This document shows positions 36,043-44,446 of a stretch of 64,000 nucleotides of DNA, in pieces. The first letter of the stretch is position 1; each line of letters starts with the position of its first letter. The notes under the pieces are model-generated. The model was not told the DNA's origin. It did not search any database and saw only the letters and a list, made by a program, of their open reading frames with translations. Source of the stretch: Micromonospora parathelypteridis (lineage in GTDB: Bacteria; Actinomycetota; Actinomycetes; Mycobacteriales; Micromonosporaceae); contig NZ_JACHDP010000001.1 of assembly GCF_014201145.1 (NCBI RefSeq), forward strand, positions 6,200,001 to 6,264,000. Direction: 5' to 3'. The translations under genes and the position numbers were made by a program.

Positions 36043-39000
36043 ATGACACTCACCGTGAGCGTCCGCGACCAGCGGTCCACCGGCGCGCCCGCCGGCAGGC
36101 CCCTCCCTACGGTCGACGTGACGCTGGGCGTGACCGCCGCGGATGCCACCGTGGGGGAGCTTCTCGACATGGTCGTCGGATCGGTCACCGCTCAGGCTGC
36201 CGCCGGAGCGGTGACCGTGGACGTCGACGGCACAGTGGTCGCGGCTGAGACGAGGCTGGCCGAGGCGCCACTGTGGTCCGGTTCGGTGCTGACCGTCTCG
36301 CCGACGGGCGGCGTCCGGTCGGCGTACGCCGGTGTCGACGGCACCCCGCTGCTGGATCTGAGTCGGGTCGCCGGACCGGACTCGGGCCAGGCGCTGCCGC
36401 TGGGCCAGGGCACGTTCGTGCTCGGGCGGTCCCGCGTGGCCGGGCTCGCCCTCGGACCGGTGACCCGGCCGGCGGCACAGATCGAGGTCTCGCCGGACGG
36501 TGGCGTCGTCGTCAGCGCCGTCGAGCACTCCAGCGCGGTACGGGTGGACGGACGTGACCTCGACGACGGGGAGAGCCGTGGCGGCGAATTCCTCCGTGTA
36601 CACGACACCGCGATCAAGCTGACGCCGGTGGTGCCGGAGGTGTCGTCGCGATGGGCCGGGCCGCCGGCTGGCGGAGGTGGGCGGGAGCCGCTCATCCGTA
36701 CTCCCAGAGTGGCCACCAGCGAGCCGCCCGATTACGTGCCGTTGCCCATGGCCCCGGCCCCCGCGTCCGTACCGGCGCCGCTGTCCTGGCTGCTGTTGAT
36801 CGCGCCGCTGCCCATCGGCATCGTGATGGCCTTCGTGTTCAGCCCGTTCTTCCTCGTCATGGTCGCGATGACGCCGATGATGGCGCTGGCCCGCTGGATC
36901 GAGTCCAAGCACCGGGCCAAGAAGGACGCCCGCCGGATCGTCGCGGAGAACGCGGCAGCCGCTGTGCAGTTCGCCGCCGACCTGGATTCCGCGCGAGCCA
37001 TCGTCGCCGCGGCCGCCCGCACCGCGTACCCCGGCCTGGCCGCGCTGAGCCGCCGGGCCGCGAACGGTCGATGCCTGTGGGAGGTACGCCCCGGCGACCT
37101 CGACGAGTTGCGGGTCGGTGTCGGCGTCGGATCGCGGCCGTGGCGGCCGGACCTCGGTCGGCGCGGCACCGAGGAGTTGGCCGGTCGGCCCGAGTTGCGT
37201 GCGGCCTTTCTCGATCGGGCGCGGCTGGTGGACGTGCCGGTCTTCGTCAACCTGCGGGACCGATCCGGTTTCGGTGCGGTAGGCCCGATCACCGGCGCGC
37301 GCCGTACCGTGGCGGCGGCCGTGCTGGACCTGGTCACCAGGCACGGGCCGGCGGACCTGACGCTGGTCCTGCTCGCGGAGCCCGGCCGGTTGCGCGCGTG
37401 GGACTGGCTGAAGTGGCTGCCCCACCTGGCCACCGACGATGGTGGGCTGCGGGTCGCCACCGACCCGGCCACGGCCGATCAGGTGCTCGCCCCGTTCACC
37501 GCCGCCGTCGACCCCCGCGGAAACACCGGTGGGCCGCACGTCGTGGTGATCGTGGACGGTGAGGCGCTGCTCAACGGTCGGGTCGCGGCGCTCTTGGGAA
37601 GGCTCGCGCGGGGAACCGGCCGGGCGCTCGTCGTCGCCTCGCGCGCCGACCGGCTGCCGTCGGTGTGCCAGACGTTCCTCGACATGGGAGACGACGGCAC
37701 CGCCGACCTGACCGACGCGGTGACCGGCGAACGCACGGCCGGCCTGCTCGCGGTGCAGGCGGCGCAGGACGTGTGTGAGCGCACGGCCCGTGCGTTGGCC
37801 CGCTGGACCGACCCGGAGCAGGCTGCGGCGGCCGCGCTGCTCCCCGCCCGGGTGCGACTGGTGGACCTGCTACGGGCCGTGGCGGCGGGTCCGCAGGGCC
37901 TGAGTCGGCCGGTCGAGGAACTGGACACCGCGACGATCGACGCGTGGTGGCGGCGCGGCACCGACGGGCTGAAGGCGACCATCGGGGTGGCGGAGAGCGG
38001 CCCGGTGACCCTGGACCTGCTCGGCGACGGCCCGCACGGCCTGGTGGTGGGCACCACCGGCGCCGGCAAGAGCGAACTGCTTCGCACGCTGGTCGCATCC
38101 CTCGCGTGTGTCTATTCTCCGGACGCGCTCACGTTCCTGCTGGTCGACTTCAAGGGCGGCGGGGCGTTCGACGCGTGCGCCGCGATGCCGCACACCGTCG
38201 GTCTGGTCACCGACCTCGACGAGCACCTGGCCGCCCGGGCGCTTCGCTGCCTGCGTGCCGAACTGCGCCATCGGGAGCGGCGTCTGCGCGAGGCCGGCGT
38301 CAGCGACCTGTCCGACCTGCTGGCGGCGGACCCGCCGCTGCCGCGGCTGCTGATCGTCATCGACGAGTTCGCGACGCTCGCCGTGGAACTACCCGGCTTC
38401 CTCTCCGCCCTCGTTGATGTCGCGCAGCGCGGCCGCAGCCTCGGCATCCACCTGCTGCTCGCGACGCAGCGCCCGCAGGGCGTGGTCGACTCCAAGATCC
38501 GGGCGAACACCAACCTGCGGGTGGCGCTGCGGGTGCAGGACGACGCCGACTCCCGAGACGTGGTCGGCACACGGCAGGCTGCCGACATCGACCGTCGCCG
38601 CCCGGGGCGTGCCTACGTCCGCCTCGGCGCGGGCGAGGTCATCGGTGTGCAGACGGCGCTGGTGTCGGCGGCCGTCACGCAGGCACGGCGGGAGCGCGTC
38701 GAGGTGCTGCCGTTCCAGTTGGTCGGCGGGCAGGAGACCGAGCCGACGCCGGGCTCGGCGGAGAGCGGCCCCACCGATCTTGAAACCTTGTTGGGGTCGG
38801 TACGGGAGGCGGCCGTGCGCGGCGGCTACGACCAGCCGAGGGTGCCGTGCCCGCCGCCGCTACCGGCGGAGGTCGAGGGGTGGACCCTCAGCGGCGTCGG
38901 CGGACCCACCGGCGCGTTGCCGGCGGTGGCGCTCGGGTTGGTGGATCTGCCCGACGAGCAACGGGCGGATGTGTGGTGGTGGTCGCCGGAGGAGAGCGGC

Positions 39001-40431
39001 ACGCTCGTGTTGGGCGCGGACGTGGCGGCGACGAGCGCGGTGCTCGCCAGCGCCTGCCTCGGGCTCGCCCGGTTCCGGAACCCACAGCAACAGCGGATCC
39101 TGGTGTTGGCGGGCGTGGGGGGTGACCTCGGCGAGCTGACCGGGCTGCCGCACGTGAGCGCGGTGGTCGGAGTGGACGACAGCGAGCGGCTCGCACGGGT
39201 GCTCGACCAGGTCGACGCGGAGATCGTCCATCGACGTGCCAGCGGGGCGGTGGGAGCGGACATCCTGCTCGTGATCGCGGGCTGGGACGCACTCGTGGAG
39301 GGCGCCGAGCGGGCCGGGCTCCCCGACGTGGGCGCGCGGCTGGAGAGGGTGCTGCGGGACGGGGCGCCGCTCGGCATCCGGTTGCTCGTCTCGGCCGCCC
39401 ACGAACGCGGACTGCCGGGACGGGCATTGGCTCAGCTCGGCACGAAACTGTGCCTGCGGATGGCCGACGCGAACTCGTACACCGGGCTTGGGCTTCGGGC
39501 CCGGGACGTGCCCGACCTGCGGGGGTTGCGGGCGATCGACCTGTCGACCCGGCATGAGGTCCAGATCGGCCGGTACGGGGAGAGCACCGTGGACGGGTTG
39601 GCCGCGGCGGTCGCCAGGGTCGCCGCCGAGCACCCGGACGCGCAGCCCGCGCCCGTGGTGGCGGTGCTGCCGGCGCTGGTGCCGGCCGACGAGGTGCTGC
39701 CGTCGTCCACCCTCGTCGGCCAGGTCTGGCGGCTCGGTGTGGGTCGGATCTACCGCGACCTCAGCGTGGCGACCCTGGCACTCGGCCCGGGCATGCACGC
39801 CGTGGTGGCGGGCCCGGCGGGCAGCGGTCGAACCACGGCCCTGCGGACGATCGCGGCCGCGGCCAGGTCGAGCGTGCCCGACGCGAACATCGTGGTGCTG
39901 GCGGCCGACCCGGCCGCGTGGACGGGGAGCGCGGCCAACGCGGTGATCGGTTCCGTCGCGGAGTTGGCCGGCTGGACGCCAGCCGGGCGGGGGCTGCTGC
40001 TGGTCGACGGGATCGAGTCGATGGGCGACGCCGGACCGGGCCTGGACCGGCTGCTGCCGACCCTGTCCGCCGGGGTGCACGTGATCGTGGCGGGCCGGCC
40101 GGACGCGTTCCGCGGCATGCAGCCGTGGCAGCGAGCGGTCACCATGTCGCGGACCGGACTGCTCCTTCGTCCCGCTCCGGACGACGGTGAGATGCTGCGG
40201 ATCCGGCTGCCGCGTGAGGCGCCGCCGCGACCACTGCCCGGACGCGGCTACCTGGTCGAGGCAGGTGGATTCGAGCAGGTGCAGATGGCCATGCCGACAG
40301 AGCCGGCACCGTCGGCTCTGCCGACAGAGCCGGCACCGTCGGCTCTGCCGACCGAGTTGGCACCGCCGCCGGGGCCCGCGGTCGCCCCGCTCGCGCTGCC
40401 GCTCGGCGTATTCGTCGGAGGGGCGCGATGA
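36043..40431 (+). CDS. EssC/EccC-family type VII secretion ATPase with FHA-like N-terminus
   Basis: 1462 residues. N-terminal beta-rich region (1-200) resembles the FHA-type domains of Firmicutes EssC (LGQGTFVLGRSRVAGLALG; VEHSSAVRVDGRDLDDGE). Two membrane helices (about 248-285: LSWLLLIAPLPIGIVMAFVF and SPFFLVMVAMTPMMALA) precede three FtsK/SpoIIIE-like ATPase domains. ATPase 1 is intact: Walker A GTTGAGKSE (670-678), Walker B LLIVIDEF (about 769-776) and TQRPQGVVDSKIRANTNLRVAL. ATPase 2 has lost its P-loop lysine (LGADVAATSA, about 990). ATPase 3 has GPAGSGRTT (1257-1265) with Arg replacing Lys, and Walker B LLLVDGIES. The C-terminus has a small tandem repeat. It would drive export of the WXG100-like and giant proteins. 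Confidence 0.93.
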   Translation: MTLTVSVRDQRSTGAPAGRPLPTVDVTLGVTAADATVGELLDMVVGSVTAQAAAGAVTVDVDGTVVAAETRLAEAPLWSGSVLTVSPTGGVRSAYAGVDGTPLLDLSRVAGPDSGQALPLGQGTFVLGRSRVAGLALGPVTRPAAQIEVSPDGGVVVSAVEHSSAVRVDGRDLDDGESRGGEFLRVHDTAIKLTPVVPEVSSRWAGPPAGGGGREPLIRTPRVATSEPPDYVPLPMAPAPASVPAPLSWLLLIAPLPIGIVMAFVFSPFFLVMVAMTPMMALARWIESKHRAKKDARRIVAENAAAAVQFAADLDSARAIVAAAARTAYPGLAALSRRAANGRCLWEVRPGDLDELRVGVGVGSRPWRPDLGRRGTEELAGRPELRAAFLDRARLVDVPVFVNLRDRSGFGAVGPITGARRTVAAAVLDLVTRHGPADLTLVLLAEPGRLRAWDWLKWLPHLATDDGGLRVATDPATADQVLAPFTAAVDPRGNTGGPHVVVIVDGEALLNGRVAALLGRLARGTGRALVVASRADRLPSVCQTFLDMGDDGTADLTDAVTGERTAGLLAVQAAQDVCERTARALARWTDPEQAAAAALLPARVRLVDLLRAVAAGPQGLSRPVEELDTATIDAWWRRGTDGLKATIGVAESGPVTLDLLGDGPHGLVVGTTGAGKSELLRTLVASLACVYSPDALTFLLVDFKGGGAFDACAAMPHTVGLVTDLDEHLAARALRCLRAELRHRERRLREAGVSDLSDLLAADPPLPRLLIVIDEFATLAVELPGFLSALVDVAQRGRSLGIHLLLATQRPQGVVDSKIRANTNLRVALRVQDDADSRDVVGTRQAADIDRRRPGRAYVRLGAGEVIGVQTALVSAAVTQARRERVEVLPFQLVGGQETEPTPGSAESGPTDLETLLGSVREAAVRGGYDQPRVPCPPPLPAEVEGWTLSGVGGPTGALPAVALGLVDLPDEQRADVWWWSPEESGTLVLGADVAATSAVLASACLGLARFRNPQQQRILVLAGVGGDLGELTGLPHVSAVVGVDDSERLARVLDQVDAEIVHRRASGAVGADILLVIAGWDALVEGAERAGLPDVGARLERVLRDGAPLGIRLLVSAAHERGLPGRALAQLGTKLCLRMADANSYTGLGLRARDVPDLRGLRAIDLSTRHEVQIGRYGESTVDGLAAAVARVAAEHPDAQPAPVVAVLPALVPADEVLPSSTLVGQVWRLGVGRIYRDLSVATLALGPGMHAVVAGPAGSGRTTALRTIAAAARSSVPDANIVVLAADPAAWTGSAANAVIGSVAELAGWTPAGRGLLLVDGIESMGDAGPGLDRLLPTLSAGVHVIVAGRPDAFRGMQPWQRAVTMSRTGLLLRPAPDDGEMLRIRLPREAPPRPLPGRGYLVEAGGFEQVQMAMPTEPAPSALPTEPAPSALPTELAPPPGPAVAPLALPLGVFVGGAR
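40294..40347 (+). repeat. Tandem 27-bp repeat at the 3' end of the ATPase gene
   Basis: CCGACAGAGCCGGC-ACCGTCGGCTCTG is present in two exact copies, followed by a diverged third (40348-40374). It encodes PTEPAPSAL twice and PTELAPPPG once. Confidence 0.9.
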
Positions 40432-40961
40432 AGAACGTCTCCGCGTACGGCGTCGGGCTTTGCCCGACCGCGAGTGGTGTGGTTTTCGCTGTGGTGCGCG
40501 ATGCCCCGCTACGGCTCGCCTCGGTCGCCGAGGTGCCCGGCGGGCCGGACAACTGGCGTGGGCTGGCCCGCGCGCGCCGCCTACTCGGTCTGCCCCGCTG
40601 GTGCTCCGTCTCAGTCGTGACGGGACAGTTCCCCGGTCCGGGTGGGGCGACGCTGGCCCGAGCCAGGCTGGACCTCAACGTGACCTGGGATGCGGCGCAG
40701 ATGCGCGGCGATCGTCCGTGGGTCGCCCCCCGCGAGCTGCTCATCGACGACCAGCTGACCCTTGCGATGGGCGACGAGGCACACCGGTGGGCGGTCGCGG
40801 CGGCACTGGACGCGGTCCGTCCCGCAGACGCGGAGCGTTGCGGTGTCGCACCGGTAGGTAGTGACGGCGGTGGTGGTGCTGCCGAAGAATGGGATGGCGC
40901 CGTGGTGTCGACCGGATGGGCCGTGCAGCGGGTCAGCCGGGCACCGGAGCAGAGGGGATAA
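40428..40961 (+). CDS. Unknown protein cotranscribed with the EssC-like ATPase
   Basis: 177 residues, no family recognised. The first 75 residues read like an actin/hexokinase-type ligand fold start (YGVGLCPTASGVVFAVVR, then PRWCSVSVVTGQFPG). The middle is alpha/beta (LARARLDLNVTWDAAQM, WAVAAALDAVRPAD). The last 35 residues are a Gly-rich tail. No signal peptide or membrane helix. ATG 40428 overlaps the ATPase stop by 4 bp, so translation is coupled and a partnership with the ATPase is likely; it might replace an adaptor of the canonical system. Function is not assigned. Confidence 0.78.
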   Translation: MKNVSAYGVGLCPTASGVVFAVVRDAPLRLASVAEVPGGPDNWRGLARARRLLGLPRWCSVSVVTGQFPGPGGATLARARLDLNVTWDAAQMRGDRPWVAPRELLIDDQLTLAMGDEAHRWAVAAALDAVRPADAERCGVAPVGSDGGGGAAEEWDGAVVSTGWAVQRVSRAPEQRG

Positions 40962-40964
40962 GCC

Positions 40965-42290
40965 ATGCTTGGTCGTACGCGGGGGACGAGAGATGTCCGG
41001 GTCACGGTGGCCGCCGGTGAACGGCGGCCGATGTCACCGAGCCTCCGTTGGCTCATCATGGTGGTGGCCTGGGTCGTCGCGGCGGCAGGGGTGCTGCTGG
41101 GCATCCGTCTCGCCACGAATGCCCACGCTGAGGACACCGTGGCGGCGGTGCCGTCCGCCACCGCCCTCGACGCCAACTCGACAAGCTCCACCGCCAGCGC
41201 TGACCGGCGTCTGGCCGGGTCGACCAGGCTCGTCGCGCTGGAGCCGACGACGCTGCTCGACTCCCGTAGGCAGGGCGGGTTCGCCAACGGCACCGAGGTG
41301 AGCGTGCCCATGCCGCCGTTGCCGGCCGGCACCCGCGACGTCCTGGTCCAGGTGTCGATCCTGGCCGCGACGGGGCCCGGACAGGTCACCCTCGGCTCGG
41401 CGGACGAGAAGGTGACCGTGCTGAACGTGGCGAAGGCGAAGACGCAGCAGTCCGCGACCGCGGTGGGACGCCTCTCGGACGACGGCACCCTGCGGGCCGG
41501 CGTCACGAGCGGCGGAGACCTGCTGGTACGGCTCGTCGGCGCGTTCGAGCCGGCGGAGCGGTCCGACGTCGGCCGGATCGTGCCGGCAGTACCGACCCAG
41601 GTGGTGCGACTCGTGCCCAAGAAGGATGGGAAGCTGACCAGCTTCGCGCTGGCCGACGTGCCGCAACTCGCCACCGCCGGGCCGGTCTCGGCAATCCTGC
41701 TGCAGGTCTCCGCGGACGTCGGTGTGCACGGTGGCTTCGTGTCCGCCGGCACGTCGGCGACGGGGCTCAATCAGACCGTCTACTGGTCGGCGACGGCCGG
41801 CGGGGACCGCACCCGGGGCGGCCTCCTGTTCGTTCCGGTGTCCGAGGGGAAGGTCTTCCTCAGGTACGAGGCTGGTACCGAACTCCGTGCCGACCTGGTC
41901 GGCTACGTGACCGGCGCGGGGGCACCGTTGGAGGTGGCCGGCCTCGTCGTCCCGGCGCCACCGCGAACCCCGGCCACCGCCCCCGTACGCGCCGCCGCGA
42001 AGTCCAGTGTGGACGTACCGGTCGGCGTCTCGGGGGGACCGGGCGACGTGCCGGCCGAACGGATCGCGGCGGCCCTGGTGACCGTGACCGCGACCGGCGA
42101 GGGTGCCGGGGAGGTCACCGTGCGCCAGCCCGGCACCAGCGACGGGGCGTCCCCGACGCTGATCACCTTGAAGGGCACCGCCCGCAGCGCCTCGATCCTC
42201 GTGGCCACCACGGACGCGGCGGTGAGCATCGACAGCGCCGTGGACGCGTCCGTGACCGTGACAGCACGCGCCCTGGTCCTGAGCCGCTAG
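40965..42290 (+). CDS. Membrane-anchored surface protein of the secretion-like locus
   Basis: 441 residues. A short basic cytoplasmic N-terminus, one membrane helix (LRWLIMVVAWVVAAAGVLLGI, about 27-47) and a large extracellular part. The latter contains beta repeats of the kind common in actinobacterial surface proteins (ALEPTTLLDSRRQGG, PLPAGTRDVLVQVSILAATGPGQVTLG, then ELRADLVGYVTGAG), arranged twice. Topology is like EccB (single helix, large outside domain), but there is no sequence match to EccB. ATG lies 3 bases past the previous stop, with GAGGGG upstream; last gene of the ATPase operon. It may form the extracytoplasmic part of the apparatus. Confidence 0.75.
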   Translation: MLGRTRGTRDVRVTVAAGERRPMSPSLRWLIMVVAWVVAAAGVLLGIRLATNAHAEDTVAAVPSATALDANSTSSTASADRRLAGSTRLVALEPTTLLDSRRQGGFANGTEVSVPMPPLPAGTRDVLVQVSILAATGPGQVTLGSADEKVTVLNVAKAKTQQSATAVGRLSDDGTLRAGVTSGGDLLVRLVGAFEPAERSDVGRIVPAVPTQVVRLVPKKDGKLTSFALADVPQLATAGPVSAILLQVSADVGVHGGFVSAGTSATGLNQTVYWSATAGGDRTRGGLLFVPVSEGKVFLRYEAGTELRADLVGYVTGAGAPLEVAGLVVPAPPRTPATAPVRAAAKSSVDVPVGVSGGPGDVPAERIAAALVTVTATGEGAGEVTVRQPGTSDGASPTLITLKGTARSASILVATTDAAVSIDSAVDASVTVTARALVLSR

Positions 42291-42313
42291 CCGACGGCGA
42301 GCAGCTGACGAGA

Positions 42314-42790
42314 CTAGCGGGGCAGCTTGCGCAGGATGTCGACGACGAAGCGGTGGTCATCGAGCTGCGGAAGCCCGGAGACTCCGACCCAGCCCACCAC
42401 TCCGGTGCCCCGAACGCGCAGGGGGACCGCGCCGCCGGCCGCCGCGTAGCGGGAGGCTGGCAGACCGAACCGCTCTGCCAACGTCACCTGCTTGTCCTGG
42501 CACAACCGGGCCATGTACAGCGACGAGTGCTCGAACCGCATCACCACGCGCCCCTTTCGGCGCAGCCACCCGTCATTGTCCGCCGTCGACCCCGGGAGGC
42601 CACAGTGGAACAGCTGGCGTCCAGCCCGCCATACACCGATCGAGACCGGCAGCCGCTGCTCACTCGCGGCGGCGACGGCGAGCATCCCCAGCTCGTACGC
42701 GTCCGTCTCGGACAGGCCCGCAAGCTCCAGCTCGGCCTCCTCGCGCAGCAACTCGTCCAGCGTCGGCCACGGGTCACGGTCAGACGTCAT
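42314..42790 (-). CDS. UPF0303 / heme-degrading-domain (GlcG-HbpS-like) protein
   Basis: 158 residues. The pattern LDELLREEAELELAGLSETDAYELG, LPVSIGVWRAGRQLFHCGLPG, DGWLRRKGRVVMRFEHSSLY and ASRYAAAGGAVPLRVRGTGVVGWVGVSGLPQLDDH is that of the UPF0303 family, whose fold resembles HbpS/GlcG. Some relatives bind heme or cobalamin, but no general activity is known. It lies convergent to the last secretion-locus gene and 42 bases downstream of the zinc-finger SDR, so it may be cotranscribed with it. ATG 42790 is a weak start without a clear Shine-Dalgarno. Confidence 0.85.
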   Translation of the reverse strand: MTSDRDPWPTLDELLREEAELELAGLSETDAYELGMLAVAAASEQRLPVSIGVWRAGRQLFHCGLPGSTADNDGWLRRKGRVVMRFEHSSLYMARLCQDKQVTLAERFGLPASRYAAAGGAVPLRVRGTGVVGWVGVSGLPQLDDHRFVVDILRKLPR

Positions 42791-42832
42791 GATTCTTCTC
42801 CTCGAAACTCGTCGTGCGGGTAGGAGCGCCGA

Positions 42833-44293
42833 TCACCAGGCGCAGGGCGCGTAGTCCTTCAGGAAACAGCCGTACAGGTCCTCACCCAGCTCGCCCCGGA
42901 CGATCGGGTCGTACACCCGGGCGGCACCGTCGACCAGGTCCAGTGGGGCGTGGAAGCCCTCGTCGGCCAGCCGCATCTTCGTCGGGTGCGGCCGTTCGTC
43001 GGTGATCCAGCCCGTGTCGACGCTGGTCATCAGGATGCCGTCGGTCAGCATTTCCTGCGCGCTGGTGCGGGTCAGCATGTTCAGCGCGGCCTTGGCCATG
43101 TTCGTGTGCGGGTGCCCGGGGCCCTTGTAACCGCGGCCGAACTGGCCCTCCATCGCCGACACGTTCACCACGTACTTGCGACGGGCCGACGCTGCGGCCA
43201 TTGCCGGGCGAAGCCGGCTGACCAGCACGAACGGCGCGGTGACGTTGCAGAGCTGCACTTCGAGCAGCTCGACCGGGTCCACCTCCTGCACCCGCTGGAC
43301 CCAGCTGTTGACCGAGTCGAGGTCCGGCACGAGACCGCCGGCGTCGATGGCCGTGGACGCGGCGATCCGTTCCGGCGAGGCGGAGCCGCTGGTGAGGGCC
43401 AGCGCGGTGAGCGCGTGCGGCGTGAGCGCGGTCGACTGCGGCCCGGCGGTCAGGCTGCCGACCGGGCCGCCCTGGCTGTCCGGCTTGGCGAACGTGATCA
43501 GCTCCGGCAGCGGACCGTCCGGCAGGGCCGCGGCCTCCGCGGCGATGAGCTGCGCGTACGCCCCGGGGGAGCGGCGGACGGTCTGCGCCGCGTTGTTGAT
43601 CAGGATGTCGAGGGGACCCTGGCTGCTGACCGAGTCGGCGAGGGCGATCACCTGGGCGGGGTCGCGCAGGTCGATTCCGACGATGCGGAGGCGGTGCAGC
43701 CAGTCCCCGCTGTCGGGCATGGCGGCGAACCTGCGGACCGCGTCGTGCGGGAAGCGCGTGGTCACCGTCGTGTGCGCGCCGTCGCGCAGCAGTCGCAGCG
43801 CGATGTACATGCCGATCTTCGCCCGGCCACCGGTGAGCAGCGCGCGCCGGCCGGTCAGGTCGGTACGGGCGTCGCGGCGCTCCCGGTTGAGCGCCGCGCA
43901 GGACGGGCAGAGCTGGTGGTAGAAGGCGTCCACCTCGCGGTAGCGCTGCTTACAGACGTAGCAACCGCGCGGATTGTGCAGGAACCCGGCCGTCTCGCCC
44001 GCCGCGGAGGACGCGAGCGGGATGCCCTGGGTCTCGTCGTCGATCCGCCCCGGGGCGCCGGTGGCGGTGGCCTCCGTCACCGCCCGGTCGGCCGCGAGGA
44101 TGGCGTCTCGCCGCTCCTCGCGTCGCCGCTGCTTGATCACCTTGTAGAGCCGTGCGGTGGCCCGCTGCACCCGCACCACGTCGGGGTGGTCGGATGGCAG
44201 TTCCTCCAACGCCTCGAAGACGCTGAGGCAGGCCTCCAGCCGGTCTCGGTCAATGCCGTCTTGACCGTTTTCGGTAATGTTGTCCACCGTCAT
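42833..44293 (-). CDS. Large SDR-like oxidoreductase with N-terminal zinc finger
   Basis: 486 residues, about twice a normal SDR. An N-terminal helical region (about 1-95) leads to a CxxC-x18-CxxC zinc-binding segment (CYVCKQRYREVDAFYHQLCPSC, split here as GCYVCKQRY and QLCPSCA, about 112-132). A Rossmann domain follows (ALLTGGRAKIGMYIALRLLR, DILINNAAQTVRR). The catalytic region NVSAMEGQFGRGYKG ... HTNMAKAALNM keeps Ser and Lys, but the position of the catalytic Tyr (four before Lys) is Thr. It may therefore be a non-canonical or non-enzymatic SDR. The start at ATG 44293 fits the MTVDNITENG opening. It lies downstream of the siderophore operon in the same direction, 150 bp away. Confidence 0.82.
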   Translation of the reverse strand: MTVDNITENGQDGIDRDRLEACLSVFEALEELPSDHPDVVRVQRATARLYKVIKQRRREERRDAILAADRAVTEATATGAPGRIDDETQGIPLASSAAGETAGFLHNPRGCYVCKQRYREVDAFYHQLCPSCAALNRERRDARTDLTGRRALLTGGRAKIGMYIALRLLRDGAHTTVTTRFPHDAVRRFAAMPDSGDWLHRLRIVGIDLRDPAQVIALADSVSSQGPLDILINNAAQTVRRSPGAYAQLIAAEAAALPDGPLPELITFAKPDSQGGPVGSLTAGPQSTALTPHALTALALTSGSASPERIAASTAIDAGGLVPDLDSVNSWVQRVQEVDPVELLEVQLCNVTAPFVLVSRLRPAMAAASARRKYVVNVSAMEGQFGRGYKGPGHPHTNMAKAALNMLTRTSAQEMLTDGILMTSVDTGWITDERPHPTKMRLADEGFHAPLDLVDGAARVYDPIVRGELGEDLYGCFLKDYAPCAW

Positions 44294-44446
44294 GCGTCTG
44301 TGTCTCGTCCCGTATCCCGTGCCGGATCCAGCCGGCCCGCCCCAAGTCCGACCCGAAACTGTACGCACCGCGCGGTCGCCGCTGCACCCCGCGTTCGTTG
44401 TGCGACGACGCTCAGCGATGGCGCTGGTGGCAGGCAGGGTCCGCGC

